The notes under the pieces are model-generated. The model saw only the letters and a list, made by a program, of their open reading frames with translations. It had not been told where the DNA came from and searched no databases. This document shows, in pieces, positions 53,429-61,823 of a stretch of 64,000 bases of DNA. Both the position numbers and the translations under genes were made by a program. Source of the stretch: Shinella sp. H4-D48. Lineage in GTDB: Bacteria > Pseudomonadota > Alphaproteobacteria > Rhizobiales > Rhizobiaceae. Position 1 is the first letter of the stretch. Every line of letters begins with the position of its first letter. The stretch spans positions 620,001 through 684,000 of the forward strand of contig NZ_CP093338.1 of the NCBI RefSeq assembly GCF_022637395.1, in the 5' to 3' direction.

Positions 53429-53712
53429 GCCTATCGCCCCGATTAACCTGACCATTTAGTCTTCTAATCGGGTTGATGATCGCGAGCATGTCGATATTTG
53501 GACAAAATATTTTTCATTCCGGCCAACTTAGATCCGGAGACGAACCTTTTGGCATTTTCGACGACACCAAGGGCTGCGGCATTCAATCTTTAAGCTGCGG
53601 CTGAAAAGTCTGATTTGAGACGCGCAGACTTCCACCTATGGCATAATCACACCGAAAATTGCGTGTGGCGACAGCTTAACTTTCGGCGCAGAACTCCTCC
53701 ACTGGCCGGCTT

Positions 53713-54288
53713 TCAAGCTCCGTTGCACCACCCTGGCATAGGGATTGGAACAAGGCTTTTTCGAAACCGGCCTTGCCGGACTGCGAGCTGTTGCACCAGC
53801 GCGGCGCGGTGACGCTTGCCCAACTCGACATAGTGATCCGGATTGTGCATCCATTGCAGCACTTCGTCCGGTGTCATCACCCGCACGAGACGCGCCGGAT
53901 TTCCCAGCCACAATTCGCGCGGTCCGATACGCTTTCCGGGCGGCCATAACCCGTTGGCACCGAGTATGCCTTCTTCTTCAATCACGGCGCCATCCAATAT
54001 GATAGCGCCCATGCTGACAACGGCATAATCGCGCAACGTGCAAGCATAAATGATGCATGCATGCCCGACAGTAAAGTCATCACCGATGATCACTGGAAGC
54101 GTTCCACGGGCTACGTGGACGACTGTCCCGTCCTGGATATGCTGCGTGCTCCAACGCGAATAATATTCGTGTTACCGAGCAACACCCAATACTGATTTTA
54201 GCGTCGCCAATGACCGCTGCAGTCGGTGCGATGAACGCGCTGGGGTCGATGGTCGGGAGGCGTCCTCGAACAGTATCATGTTGTTCAT
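53713..54288 (-). pseudogene. Gamma carbonic anhydrase-like hexapeptide protein, frameshifted
   Basis: The longest open piece (53713-54093) carries the middle and end of a gamma-class carbonic anhydrase/YrdA-type left-handed beta helix: VIIGDDFTVGHACIIYACTL, LRDYAVVSMGAIILDGAVIE and LWLGNPARLVR. Upstream, in other frames, are the beginning (LPTIDPSAFIAPTAAVIGD), NIIRVGARS and IQDGTVVHVARGTLP, in the right order but separated by at least two frameshifts, with the block around the metal site (WYGTVLRGD in relatives) missing. The ATG at 54288 or 54279 marks the original start. Part of the C-terminus is also altered. Confidence 0.75.
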
Positions 54289-54413
54289 GTCATGATCTTC
54301 CCACCGGTGCAGGATGAAGGTTCTGGAATGACCAGCATCAGTAAATGCTCGTAAGGTAGTGGCCTGCCCGCATGAGGCGACCCCTTTACAATGTCAGGCT
54401 CAGGCTTCGTTGC

Positions 54414-55005
54414 TCATAGCCAGAAGATGACGGTTGCAGCGAGAGCGATGGCGGAGAGGAAGGCCGTTGAGCACCTGTCGTAGCGCGTAGCAACACGCAG
54501 CCAGGCTTTGAGCCGCCCGACATGGTCTCGATCTGGTTGCACCGTCAATTGAGGCATTTGTCGTATTTGATGGTCTTTCTGCGGGATTTCCGACCCGGAA
54601 TGCAGGGAGTGATGCCCTTCGTCAGCAAAGGGTCACCATACCAGCCGGCATCATAGCAACGGTCGGCCAGCCGCCTTTTGATCTTAAGAAGCTCATCAAG
54701 CAAGGCGGCAGCACCGGGGTAATCGCTGACCTGCCGGCCGTTATGAAGAAACCGATCGGGCGAACGCTCGCATACGTTACGACATGAAGCTCGGTGTTCA
54801 TGCAGCCTTTCGTGCGTCCAATCAAGCGGTCCGTACCCCATTTTGCCCGCAGGCTGGAAGCCGTGCGGTGGGCCTTGAGATAGATCGCATCGATCATGAT
54901 GGTCTTGTGCTCTGCAGCGTCAGGCACAGCCAGGCCCTCTATCATCCGGATAAAGATGCCCTTGTCGCCCCAGCTTTTCCAGCGATTATAAAGCGTCACC
55001 GCGCC
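54414..55005 (-). mobile_element. IS5-family insertion sequence remnant with frameshifted transposase
   Basis: The minus strand encodes, in three frames, most of an IS5-family DDE transposase: TLYNRWKSWGDKGIFIRMIE, the first catalytic block IMIDAIYLKAHRTASSL, RLIGRTKGCMNTELH, a decayed middle, CIPGRKSRRKTIKYDK, and the C-terminus LKAWLRVATRYDRC ending at the TGA at 54414-54416. The N-terminal part is replaced near 55005 by a HipA fragment on the other strand. At least three frameshifts make it inactive. Terminal repeats were not identified. Confidence 0.78.
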
Positions 55006-55266
55006 GAAATCGGCCACCGGCTGAAGGTGTCTACCCAGGACATCGTTGGCCTGCTTGGCCATATCGGACGGGATACGGCGGGCGCATTGTCAATTGGCGC
55101 ACCCCGCAAGTCGGGTATTCGTCTCCAGCCCGTGCCGGATGCGGCGGCGCTGGAGCGCATTCTGGACGAGCTTCCCGCAAAACCTTTCCTGGTTGGCCAA
55201 CGCGGCGATGTCAGGCCGGTACGGAGCGCGGCCTCAGTATATGAATACAATCTTTTAATGCTTTAG
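55005..55266 (+). pseudogene. HipA-type toxin kinase, fragment of the N-terminal domain
   Basis: The + frame reads RLKVSTQDIVGLLGHIGRDT followed by AGALSIG, then DAAALERILDELPAKPFLVG. This is the pattern of HipA-family Ser/Thr kinases just before their SLAGAQxKL motif, where the similarity ends. Both ends are cut: on the left by the IS5 remnant, on the right by the ABC transporter gene, whose stop overlaps its last codons. It is a fragment of about 75 meaningful residues with no start, HipB partner or kinase core. Confidence 0.55.
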
Positions 55267-55995
55267 GATCTGGCTAAGGAAGAGTTTTGTGCGCTCATGT
55301 TGAGGGTTTGAAAAGAAGTCGTCGGGCTTGCCCTGCTCGACGATCTGGCCTGCATTCATGAAGATCACTCGGTCGGCCACCGCGCGCGCGAATGCCATTT
55401 CGTGGGTAACGCAGACCATGGTCATGCCGTCGCGTGCCAGGCTGGTCATCGTGTCAAGCACTTCCGACACCATTTCTGGATCGAGGGCGGATGTCGGCTC
55501 GTCGAACAGCATAACGGCCGGCTGCATGCAGAGCGAACGAGCGATAGCCACGCGCTGCTGCTGTCCGCCGGAGAGTTGAACAGGAAATTTGTCCGCCTGT
55601 TCAGGAATGCGCACGCGTTCCAGGAATTGCAACGCCGTCTTCCGGGCTTCGGCCTGTGAAACTCCCTTGATCCACATCGGCCCGACCATGCAATTCATCA
55701 GAACGGTCATGTGCGGGAAGAGGTTGAAGTGCTGGAAGACCATTCCAACGTTTTTGCGCACCTCGGCGACATTGCGCATCTTATCGTGCAGCGGGATGCC
55801 GTTGACTACGATGTCGCCCTCCTGATGCGCCTCCAGCCGGTTGAAGCAGCGGATCAGCGTCGACTTCCCCGAGCCGGAAGGGCCGCAGATGACGATGCGC
55901 TCGCCTTTCTCGACGGTAAGGTTCACATCGGTGAGCACTCGGAAAGAGCCATACCATTTTGAGACGTTGCGGACGTCGATGATCTTTTCGCTCAT
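55255..55995 (-). CDS. Polar amino acid-type ABC transporter ATP-binding protein
   Basis: A 246-residue GlnQ/AapP-type ATPase. Walker A is [10 protein letters not shown] near residue 39, the Q-loop is in [16 protein letters not shown], the signature is [15 protein letters not shown] near 143, Walker B is [16 protein letters not shown], and the switch His is in [10 protein letters not shown]. It energises uptake with the permease whose stop overlaps its start (ATGA at 55992-55995). It is the last gene of an eight-gene minus-strand operon that also encodes a monooxygenase pathway, so the imported compound is probably the pathway's substrate. Confidence 0.93.
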   Translation of the reverse strand: MSEKIIDVRNVSKWYGSFRVLTDVNLTVEKGERIVICGPSGSGKSTLIRCFNRLEAHQEGDIVVNGIPLHDKMRNVAEVRKNVGMVFQHFNLFPHMTVLMNCMVGPMWIKGVSQAEARKTALQFLERVRIPEQADKFPVQLSGGQQQRVAIARSLCMQPAVMLFDEPTSALDPEMVSEVLDTMTSLARDGMTMVCVTHEMAFARAVADRVIFMNAGQIVEQGKPDDFFSNPQHERTKLFLSQILKH

Positions 55996-56966
55996 CGGAT
56001 TTTGCTCCTCGCATAATGACGCTCAATGCGTGACTGGATGAGTTCGAGGCAGATCGAGACGACCCAGTAGAGCATCGCGGCGGAGATCAGCATTTCCATA
56101 TGCTGGAACGACTTCTGGCCAAGCGTGCGCGCCAGGAACATCAGTTCCCACACGCCGATGACCGAGACGAGCGAACTATCTTTCAGCATCGAGATGAACT
56201 GGTTGCCGGTGGGCGGGATGATGACGGGCAGCGCCTGCGGCAGGATGATCTTGCGCATGGTGATACCGAAGCCGAAGCCGATCGAGCGCGAGGCCTCCCA
56301 TTGACCGCGGTCGATGCTTTGGATGCCGGAGCGAAAGATTTCCGTCATATAGGCACCGTAGCAGAGCGACAGCGCGAGGATGCCGGCCGGCACCGCATCG
56401 ATGACGAAGCCGAGCTGCGGCAGGCCGAGATAGATGAGGTAGACCTGCATCAGGAGTGGTAGGCCGCGGAAGAACGAGGTGTAAAAACTTGCGATCGCAT
56501 AGGCGAACCCGTTCGTCGAAAGCTTCGCCACCGCGCCGAGAATAGCGATGGCGGACGCGATGACGATGGAGATCGCCGAGACGTAGATCGTCGTGAAAAG
56601 CCCCTGCGTGACGAGGAAGGGCAATTTCTCGGCCATGAACGGCAGGCTGAGATTGAACGTCTTGAAGAAGGCGAGGAACAGCAGCAGGAGTTCAAGCCAG
56701 ACGATCGTGATCTGCACCCTAAGCGAGGCGAAGCCGATCAGGACGACGTTCAGGCAGAACAACGCTGCGATCACGAAGGCGATGGCGAAGCGGCCGTAGA
56801 TGCCGCTTTCTAGGGGCTCGCCGATCACTGGGCGCATCAGCTCGCCCAACAACGTTCCCGAGAGATCGAAGGCAAGGAAAAGGGCGAAGATCGCCGCAAA
56901 CATCACCCCAACGAACCACGGCTTGTGAACGAGCACTTCGGACTCGACGGTATCCGGATACAGCAT
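55992..56966 (-). CDS. Polar amino acid-type ABC transporter permease
   Basis: A 324-residue permease. The C-terminal two thirds is the His/Glu/Gln/Arg-type permease domain ([20 protein letters not shown] near 135, [20 protein letters not shown], and the ATPase contact [20 protein letters not shown] near 240). The first 110 residues add three extra helices, longer than the usual single-domain permease of about 220-240 residues. I chose the ATG at 56966 (GGGAGCGGAG upstream) over a frame open to 57062, which overlaps the binding-protein gene. Only one permease gene is present, so a homodimer is likely. Confidence 0.9.
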   Translation of the reverse strand: MLYPDTVESEVLVHKPWFVGVMFAAIFALFLAFDLSGTLLGELMRPVIGEPLESGIYGRFAIAFVIAALFCLNVVLIGFASLRVQITIVWLELLLLFLAFFKTFNLSLPFMAEKLPFLVTQGLFTTIYVSAISIVIASAIAILGAVAKLSTNGFAYAIASFYTSFFRGLPLLMQVYLIYLGLPQLGFVIDAVPAGILALSLCYGAYMTEIFRSGIQSIDRGQWEASRSIGFGFGITMRKIILPQALPVIIPPTGNQFISMLKDSSLVSVIGVWELMFLARTLGQKSFQHMEMLISAAMLYWVVSICLELIQSRIERHYARSKIR

Positions 56967-56986
56967 CTCCGCTCCCTGAATGTAAG

Positions 56987-57011
56987 GCGCGGCCCGGCAT
57001 TGCGGGCGCGC
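56987..57011 (-). terminator. Hairpin between the binding-protein and permease genes
   Basis: GCGCGGCCCG (56987-56996) and CGGGCGCGC (57003-57011) form a 9-bp stem with one bulged base and a 6-base loop, 18 bases after the binding-protein stop. It is similar in position to the hairpins after the TRAP and sugar ABC binding-protein genes in this window. Confidence 0.45.
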
Positions 57012-57028
57012 GCGAACGGATGGCTCTT

Positions 57029-57862
57029 TTACTGCGTGACCGTGTAATCGACACCGTACCACTTGACCGACAGCTTGCTCAGCGTGCCATCGGCACGGAT
57101 CGCATCCACAGCCTCCGCGATCTTCTCGCTCAGCTCCTTGTCACCATGTTCGACAGCAACGGCAAGAGGCTCGAAGAAGACCGGCTTGCCGAGCTGCTTG
57201 ATCGGATAACCGGCCTTTTCCGCATCGAGAATGCTCGGCAGCGTCGAGACGACGGCGTCAAGGCGCGTTCCATCGCCCAGACGCAGATCGTCAAAGGCGG
57301 TGGTGGAGTTGGCGTAAGATTTCACCTCACCCGCTTTGAATTCATAGGTGAAAGGCGGTGCGCCGGCGGCGTCCAGCGTAAGGTCCTGATTGGCATAGGC
57401 CTCAAAGGTCGAGGTTGCCGTCACGCCGACGACCTTGCCTTCGAGATCGGAGAGCTTTTCCGCCTTGCTGTCCTTGTGCACGGCGACGGCGGCGGGCGTG
57501 TAGTAATAGACCGCCGGGAAATCGAAGATTTCGGCGCGTGCCTTGGTCGGCGTCATCGAGCCAACATGCATGTCCCAGCGGCCCTGCCACTTGCCGGCCG
57601 TGATAATGTCCCAGCCAGGCGTCACAAATTCGACGGAGACGCCGAGGCGCTTGCCGATCTCCTTGGCAACGTCAATGTCGAAACCGTCCATCTCGTTCTT
57701 GTCGTTGACGAAGGATTGCGGTGCCCAGTTGGCATCGGTCGCGACCTTCAGGGTTTTGGCGGCGAGCACCCGGTCGAGAACGGCGCCGGCCTGAGCCGGC
57801 ACGGCGGCGAGCGAAAGCGAGAGAGAGGCGACGAGCGCCGCGAGTGTCGATGTCTTCGTCAT
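57029..57862 (-). CDS. Polar amino acid-type ABC transporter substrate-binding protein
   Basis: A 277-residue periplasmic binding protein of family 3. A signal peptide ends at AQA (about residue 25). The family start TLKVATDANWAPQSFVND is near 40. The middle block GKWQGRWDMHVGSMTPTKAR near 90 includes the usual Arg that grips the ligand's carboxylate. LSDLEGKVVGVTATST follows. I chose the ATG at 57862 (AGGG nine bases upstream) over an ATG-less extension to 57883. Family members bind polar amino acids or related compounds such as opines; in this operon an amino-containing catabolic substrate is plausible. Confidence 0.92.
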   Translation of the reverse strand: MTKTSTLAALVASLSLSLAAVPAQAGAVLDRVLAAKTLKVATDANWAPQSFVNDKNEMDGFDIDVAKEIGKRLGVSVEFVTPGWDIITAGKWQGRWDMHVGSMTPTKARAEIFDFPAVYYYTPAAVAVHKDSKAEKLSDLEGKVVGVTATSTFEAYANQDLTLDAAGAPPFTYEFKAGEVKSYANSTTAFDDLRLGDGTRLDAVVSTLPSILDAEKAGYPIKQLGKPVFFEPLAVAVEHGDKELSEKIAEAVDAIRADGTLSKLSVKWYGVDYTVTQ

Positions 57863-58012
57863 GTGTTTGTTCCCTCTGACCATTGTCGTTTCTGTTGACG
57901 GCGCGGGTTCCTCTCCCTGCCGATGGTAACAATCTTGAGGCTTATCGCCCCTTCCCGTCTTCCGGCGTTCCCAAGCAGCGCGCGGCCCCTGGCTTCATCG
58001 AAATGACGGAAA

Positions 58013-58402
58013 TCAAGTCGTGCCCTCCCCGCCCACTTCCGCGCGGATGGCGCGGGCCACCCGGAACGCCTCAACGCCCGCCGGTACGCCGCAATAGATC
58101 GCGATCTGGAGAAGGGCCGCCTGCAATTCCCTGTCCGTCAGGCCATTGCGGATGGCGCCGCGGAAATGGATGCCGAATTCATGCATGCGGTTGCTGGCGG
58201 CAAGCATGCCGAGGTTCAGAAGGCTGCGCTGCTTGAGGTCGAGGCCATCGTCCGTCCAGCCCACGCCCCAGCAATATTCGTTGAGCAGGTCCTGCAAGGG
58301 TGCGGAGAAGGCGTCCGCGCCTGCCCTGGCGCGGTCGACATAGTCGTCGCCGAGCACGCGCCGCCGGACGGCCTCCCCGTCTTTCCGCAAAGTCTCATCC
58401 AT
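58013..58402 (-). CDS. Carboxymuconolactone decarboxylase family protein (PcaC-like)
   Basis: A 129-residue protein of the CMD family. The pattern matches PcaC: RRRVLGDDYVDRA at the start, LQDLLNEYCWGVGWTDDGLD near 37, SLLNLGMLAASNRMHEFGIH near 60, and LQIAIYCGVPAGVEAFRVA near 97. The family's CxxxH is replaced by a single late Cys, as in PcaC-type members. The ATG at 58402 has GGAGGC six bases upstream and lies inside the 3' end of the hydrolase gene (8-base overlap). A longer frame to 58579 is only antiparallel noise over that gene. In beta-ketoadipate-type pathways PcaC and a PcaD hydrolase act in sequence, as here. Confidence 0.88.
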   Translation of the reverse strand: MDETLRKDGEAVRRRVLGDDYVDRARAGADAFSAPLQDLLNEYCWGVGWTDDGLDLKQRSLLNLGMLAASNRMHEFGIHFRGAIRNGLTDRELQAALLQIAIYCGVPAGVEAFRVARAIRAEVGGEGTT

Positions 58403-59207
58403 GGGCCGCCTCCGTCTTGGATACGAAATTGTCGATGGTTTCGGCCACGACATCCGGCGCCTCGATGAGGATGGAATGACGCAGGCCCGAAAAGAGGGCG
58501 AGTTGCGATCCCGGGATGCGGTCGTGCATGTAGCGGGCCATGCGCGGGTTGGAGCCGACATCGTCCTCGCCGGTGGCAATCAGGGTCGGGCAGCGGATCT
58601 GGTCGAGGAAGCCGCCGAAATCCGTCTCGGCCAGCACCCGATAGGCGGCCGCGTAGCAGTCCGGATCGTTTTCCGCGTCGCGTGCCCGCAACCAGGCGAT
58701 CACGTCGGGATGTTCCTCCTGAAACGCTTCCGTCAGCCAGCGCGAGAGGGATGCCGTGTGGTGATCCGCCGGCGTTCCGGCCTGAAGCGCCGCGAGGCGG
58801 CCGAGGACCCGTTCCCGCTCTTCAGGCGTGCGGCCCGCAACCGTGGACAGTAGCACGAGCCGGCGCAGGCGCGGCAGATGTGTGAGCGCGAGGCGTTGTG
58901 CGATCAGGCCGCCCAGCGAAAACCCCGCGAGATTGAAGGTCGAAAATCCGGCCCTGTCGGCAAGCGCCAGTGTCTCGGCCACGAAGTCGTCGATCTCGTA
59001 GCGGCCCTTGACGCGGCTCGACCGGCCATGGCCCCGCAGGTCAAAGGTGAGGATCGTGAAACGGTCCCTCAACCGCTCCACCGCGCCCGACCAGGCCTCC
59101 AGATAGGAGCCGACGCCGTGAATGCAGACGAGCGGCTCACCGCCATTGCCATCAATGCGATAGTTGAGTGTAACCTCGCCGACCGTATGCTCTCGTGCCT
59201 CCGCCAT
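58395..59207 (-). CDS. Alpha/beta hydrolase (PcaD/RutD-like)
   Basis: A 270-residue alpha/beta hydrolase. The oxyanion-hole motif is HGVGSYLEAW (30-39), the nucleophile Ser97 is in the elbow GFSLGG, and the C-terminal His is in GLRHSILIEAP near 248. TLIATGEDDVGSNP near 218 supplies the acid. The closest families are 3-oxoadipate enol-lactonases and RutD-type hydrolases. It lies between the LLM monooxygenase gene (two bases upstream) and the CMD gene (8-base overlap), so it likely opens a ring or cleaves an ester or amide after oxygenation. Confidence 0.88.
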   Translation of the reverse strand: MAEAREHTVGEVTLNYRIDGNGGEPLVCIHGVGSYLEAWSGAVERLRDRFTILTFDLRGHGRSSRVKGRYEIDDFVAETLALADRAGFSTFNLAGFSLGGLIAQRLALTHLPRLRRLVLLSTVAGRTPEERERVLGRLAALQAGTPADHHTASLSRWLTEAFQEEHPDVIAWLRARDAENDPDCYAAAYRVLAETDFGGFLDQIRCPTLIATGEDDVGSNPRMARYMHDRIPGSQLALFSGLRHSILIEAPDVVAETIDNFVSKTEAAHG

Positions 59208-59209
59208 GA

Positions 59210-60286
59210 TCAGCCCCCCGCAGCCGCCCGCTTCCGGTCGTTCTCGCGCGCAGCAAAGAACGGCATGACCTCTTTTACGAAAAGCTCGATCGTGCGCTTC
59301 TGCAATTCGAAGGGCAGGTTAAAGGTGAGGCCGAGGCAATATTGGTCGACACCTGCCGCTTCGAAGACGAGCAGCTTCTCGATCACTTCTTCCGGCGTGC
59401 CGAACATGAGGTTCTTGCGGATGCTCTCAGGATTGTAGTTCTCCTTGCCCTTTACTGCATCATAAGGCACGGCCTCAGGGAAACCGTTCTGCACGGTGCC
59501 GGCATTCTGCATGAGGTTCTCGAAAGCGCGGCCATAATCCATGCTGTGCTGTACGGCCTTTTCCCAGCCGTCCGGCCGGTCGTAGACGCAGGTGCGCCGC
59601 TGCATCATGAAACGCGGGCGCGGCACCTCCGGATGGTCGGCCACGGCCTTGTGGAACTTGTCGGAGAGCACCTGGATTTCGGCGGCGGGTGCCGAAAGCG
59701 GCGTTGACAGGATACTCGCTCCGTTCGCAATCGCCCAGTCGAAGGTGCCGGGATCGCGCGCGGCGACCCAGATGCGCGGATGCGGCTGCTGCAAGGGTTT
59801 CGGCACGGAGGTGGCCAGAGGGAATTTCCAATAATGCCCATCATGGGCGTAATCGCCGGCCCAGAGTTTCCTCACCGCCGGCACGATCTCCTTCATATAC
59901 GCGACGCCTTCCTGCTGCGGCATGCCGCCCGCCATCCGGTCGAACTCGTACTGGTAGGAGCCGCGCGCGATGCCGAATTCCAGCCGGCCGTTCGTCAGGT
60001 GGTCGCAAAGCGCCGATTCGCCGGCAAGCCGGATCGGGTCCCAGTAGGGTGCCACTAGCGTCGAGGTGCCGAGCCGCAGTTGCTCGGTGTGCTGCGCGAG
60101 CCAGACGAGCGTCTGAAACGGATTGGGAGAGATCGTGCATTCGATTGTGTGATGCTCGGCGGTCCAGAGCATCTCGAAGCCGCCCTCGTCGGCCATGCGG
60201 GCCAGCGTCAGCAGGTTGTTCTTCGCGGTCGCCATCGGCACATCCGGCGAGAAGCGTTCCATCGTGAGCGAGACTGCGAACTTCAT
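59210..60286 (-). CDS. LLM-class flavin-dependent monooxygenase
   Basis: A 358-residue bacterial luciferase-like monooxygenase. FSPDVPMATAKNNLLTLARM near the start, MLWTAEHHTIECTISPNPFQ near 38, LRLGTSTLVAPYWDPIRLAG near 70, and LEFGIARGSYQYEFDRMAGG near 100 are typical flavin-site blocks; HPRIWVAARDPGTFDWAIAN near 175 follows. These enzymes use reduced flavin supplied by a separate reductase, which is encoded two genes upstream. It probably starts the pathway by oxygenating the imported substrate. The 21-base gap to the aldehyde dehydrogenase gene supports one transcript. Confidence 0.92.
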   Translation of the reverse strand: MKFAVSLTMERFSPDVPMATAKNNLLTLARMADEGGFEMLWTAEHHTIECTISPNPFQTLVWLAQHTEQLRLGTSTLVAPYWDPIRLAGESALCDHLTNGRLEFGIARGSYQYEFDRMAGGMPQQEGVAYMKEIVPAVRKLWAGDYAHDGHYWKFPLATSVPKPLQQPHPRIWVAARDPGTFDWAIANGASILSTPLSAPAAEIQVLSDKFHKAVADHPEVPRPRFMMQRRTCVYDRPDGWEKAVQHSMDYGRAFENLMQNAGTVQNGFPEAVPYDAVKGKENYNPESIRKNLMFGTPEEVIEKLLVFEAAGVDQYCLGLTFNLPFELQKRTIELFVKEVMPFFAARENDRKRAAAGG

Positions 60287-60307
60287 GGTTCTGCCTTTCG
60301 ATGCTTG

Positions 60308-61822
60308 TTACTTGAGGCGGATGACGAAGGGGTCCTGCATCGCGCCGGAATAGTCGATGATCACGTTCTTCAGCCGCGAGAACTCGTGCATCACCTCGAA
60401 GCCACCGCGCCGGCCGTAGCCACTTTCCTTAAAACCGCCATTGGCGGACATGAAGGAGGCGGAGCGATAGGTGTTGACCCAGACGGTGCCCGCCTCGATC
60501 TCGTTGGCGAAACGCAGCGCCCGGTCGATGTCCTTCGTCCAGATGCCGGAGGCGAGGCCGTAGCGCGTATCGTTGGCAAGCCGGATCATCTCCCCCTCGT
60601 CGCGGAACGGCATGACGCCGACAACTGGGCCGAAAAGCTCGTCGCGCATGAAGGTCATGTCGTTTTGCGCATCGACCATCACGGTCGGCTCGAAATACCA
60701 GCCGCCGGGCGCAAGCCCATCCTTCTGCGGCCGCCGGCCGCCGGCAGCCACCTTCGCGCCCTCCTTCACACCCGAGGCGACGTAGGATTCGACCTTGGAA
60801 AGCTGGTCGGCGAGCGCCAGGGGGCCGATATCGGTGTCATCGCCGGTCGGAAGGCCGACGCGGATACGCTGTGTGCGGGCGACGAGGGCGTCGATGAACC
60901 TGTCGTAGACGCTCGCCTCGACGAAACAGCGCGAACCGGCCACGCAGGTCTGGCCAGCCGCGGCGAAGACGCCGGAGACGACGCCGTTCACCGCGTGCTC
61001 GATATCGACGTCGCCGAAGACGACATGGGGCGACTTGCCGCCGAGCTCCATCGAGCACGGCACGAGGTTTTGCGCGGCGTTGCCGGCGATGCGGCGACCG
61101 GTGGCGGTGCTGCCGGTAAAAACGTATTTCGCGACGCCCGGATGGCGCGTCAGCGCCTCGCCGGCGCTCTTGCCGGTGCCCGTCACGACGTTGACGACGC
61201 CGGCCGGGAAACCCGCCTCGTGGATGAGTTCGGCGAGCGCCAGCGTGGAGGCCGTCGCATGTTCCGAAGGCTTGATGACGATGGTGTTGCCGATCGCAAG
61301 GCAGGGCGCCAGCGTGCCGGTCAGCAGCATCAGCGGGGAGTTCCATGGCGTGATCATGCCGATGACGCCGAGCGGCTCGCGCAGGTTGATGTTCAGCGTG
61401 TCGAGCCGGTTGATCGGGATCGTGTCGCCCTGCAACTTGTCGGCCATGCCGGCGAAGTAGTGGTAGCTGTCCGGCATGGCGCGCATCTGCGCCCGGGTTT
61501 CCTTGAGAAGCTTGCCGTTGTCGCGCGTCTCGATGTCGGCGAGCGTATCGGCATTGGCCCGCACGAGTTCGGCGAGACGGCGCACCAGCGCACCGCGATC
61601 GGTCTGCGTCATGCGCCGCCATTCGGGATTGCGGAAGGCGGCATTGGCAGCCGTGACGGCCGCCTCGACATCGTCCGCATCTGCCTCGGCAAATTCATAC
61701 CAGGGCGCGCCCGTCGTCGGATCGTAGCTCGGGATGTAGTTGCCGTTCTTCGGGGCCACGAACCGGCCGTCGATGAACAGCAGCTGGCGGGAGCCCTCGA
61801 TTGAGCTGGCTGTCGTCTTCAT
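60308..61822 (-). CDS. NAD(P)-dependent aldehyde dehydrogenase
   Basis: A complete 504-residue aldehyde dehydrogenase. Catalytic residues are all present: Asn161 in TPWNSP, Lys184 in IVIKPSEHA, FTGSTATGR (235-243), Glu259 in MELGGKSP, and Cys293 in GQTCVAGSR. The N-terminal YDPTTGAPWYEFAEADADDV is normal for the class. It would oxidise an aldehyde released after monooxygenation or hydrolysis. The start is one base after the flavin-reductase stop, so the two genes are tightly coupled. It belongs to a different branch from the aldehyde dehydrogenase at 8526. Confidence 0.92.
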   Translation of the reverse strand: MKTTASSIEGSRQLLFIDGRFVAPKNGNYIPSYDPTTGAPWYEFAEADADDVEAAVTAANAAFRNPEWRRMTQTDRGALVRRLAELVRANADTLADIETRDNGKLLKETRAQMRAMPDSYHYFAGMADKLQGDTIPINRLDTLNINLREPLGVIGMITPWNSPLMLLTGTLAPCLAIGNTIVIKPSEHATASTLALAELIHEAGFPAGVVNVVTGTGKSAGEALTRHPGVAKYVFTGSTATGRRIAGNAAQNLVPCSMELGGKSPHVVFGDVDIEHAVNGVVSGVFAAAGQTCVAGSRCFVEASVYDRFIDALVARTQRIRVGLPTGDDTDIGPLALADQLSKVESYVASGVKEGAKVAAGGRRPQKDGLAPGGWYFEPTVMVDAQNDMTFMRDELFGPVVGVMPFRDEGEMIRLANDTRYGLASGIWTKDIDRALRFANEIEAGTVWVNTYRSASFMSANGGFKESGYGRRGGFEVMHEFSRLKNVIIDYSGAMQDPFVIRLK

Positions 61823-61823
61823 G

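Noticed and set aside
54784-55004. Left part of the + strand frame that ends in the HipA-like fragment
   Set aside because: This part is antisense of the IS5 transposase; only the region after about 55005 resembles HipA.
58403-58579. N-terminal extension of the CMD protein
   Set aside because: It overlaps the hydrolase gene in another frame and is Pro/Arg/Ser-rich; the ATG at 58402 has a good ribosome site and gives the PcaC length.
60080-61804. 574-codon open frame on + strand antisense to the LLM monooxygenase and aldehyde dehydrogenase genes
   Set aside because: It is Asp/Arg/Gly/His-rich with no recognisable fold, and the minus-strand genes have full catalytic motifs.
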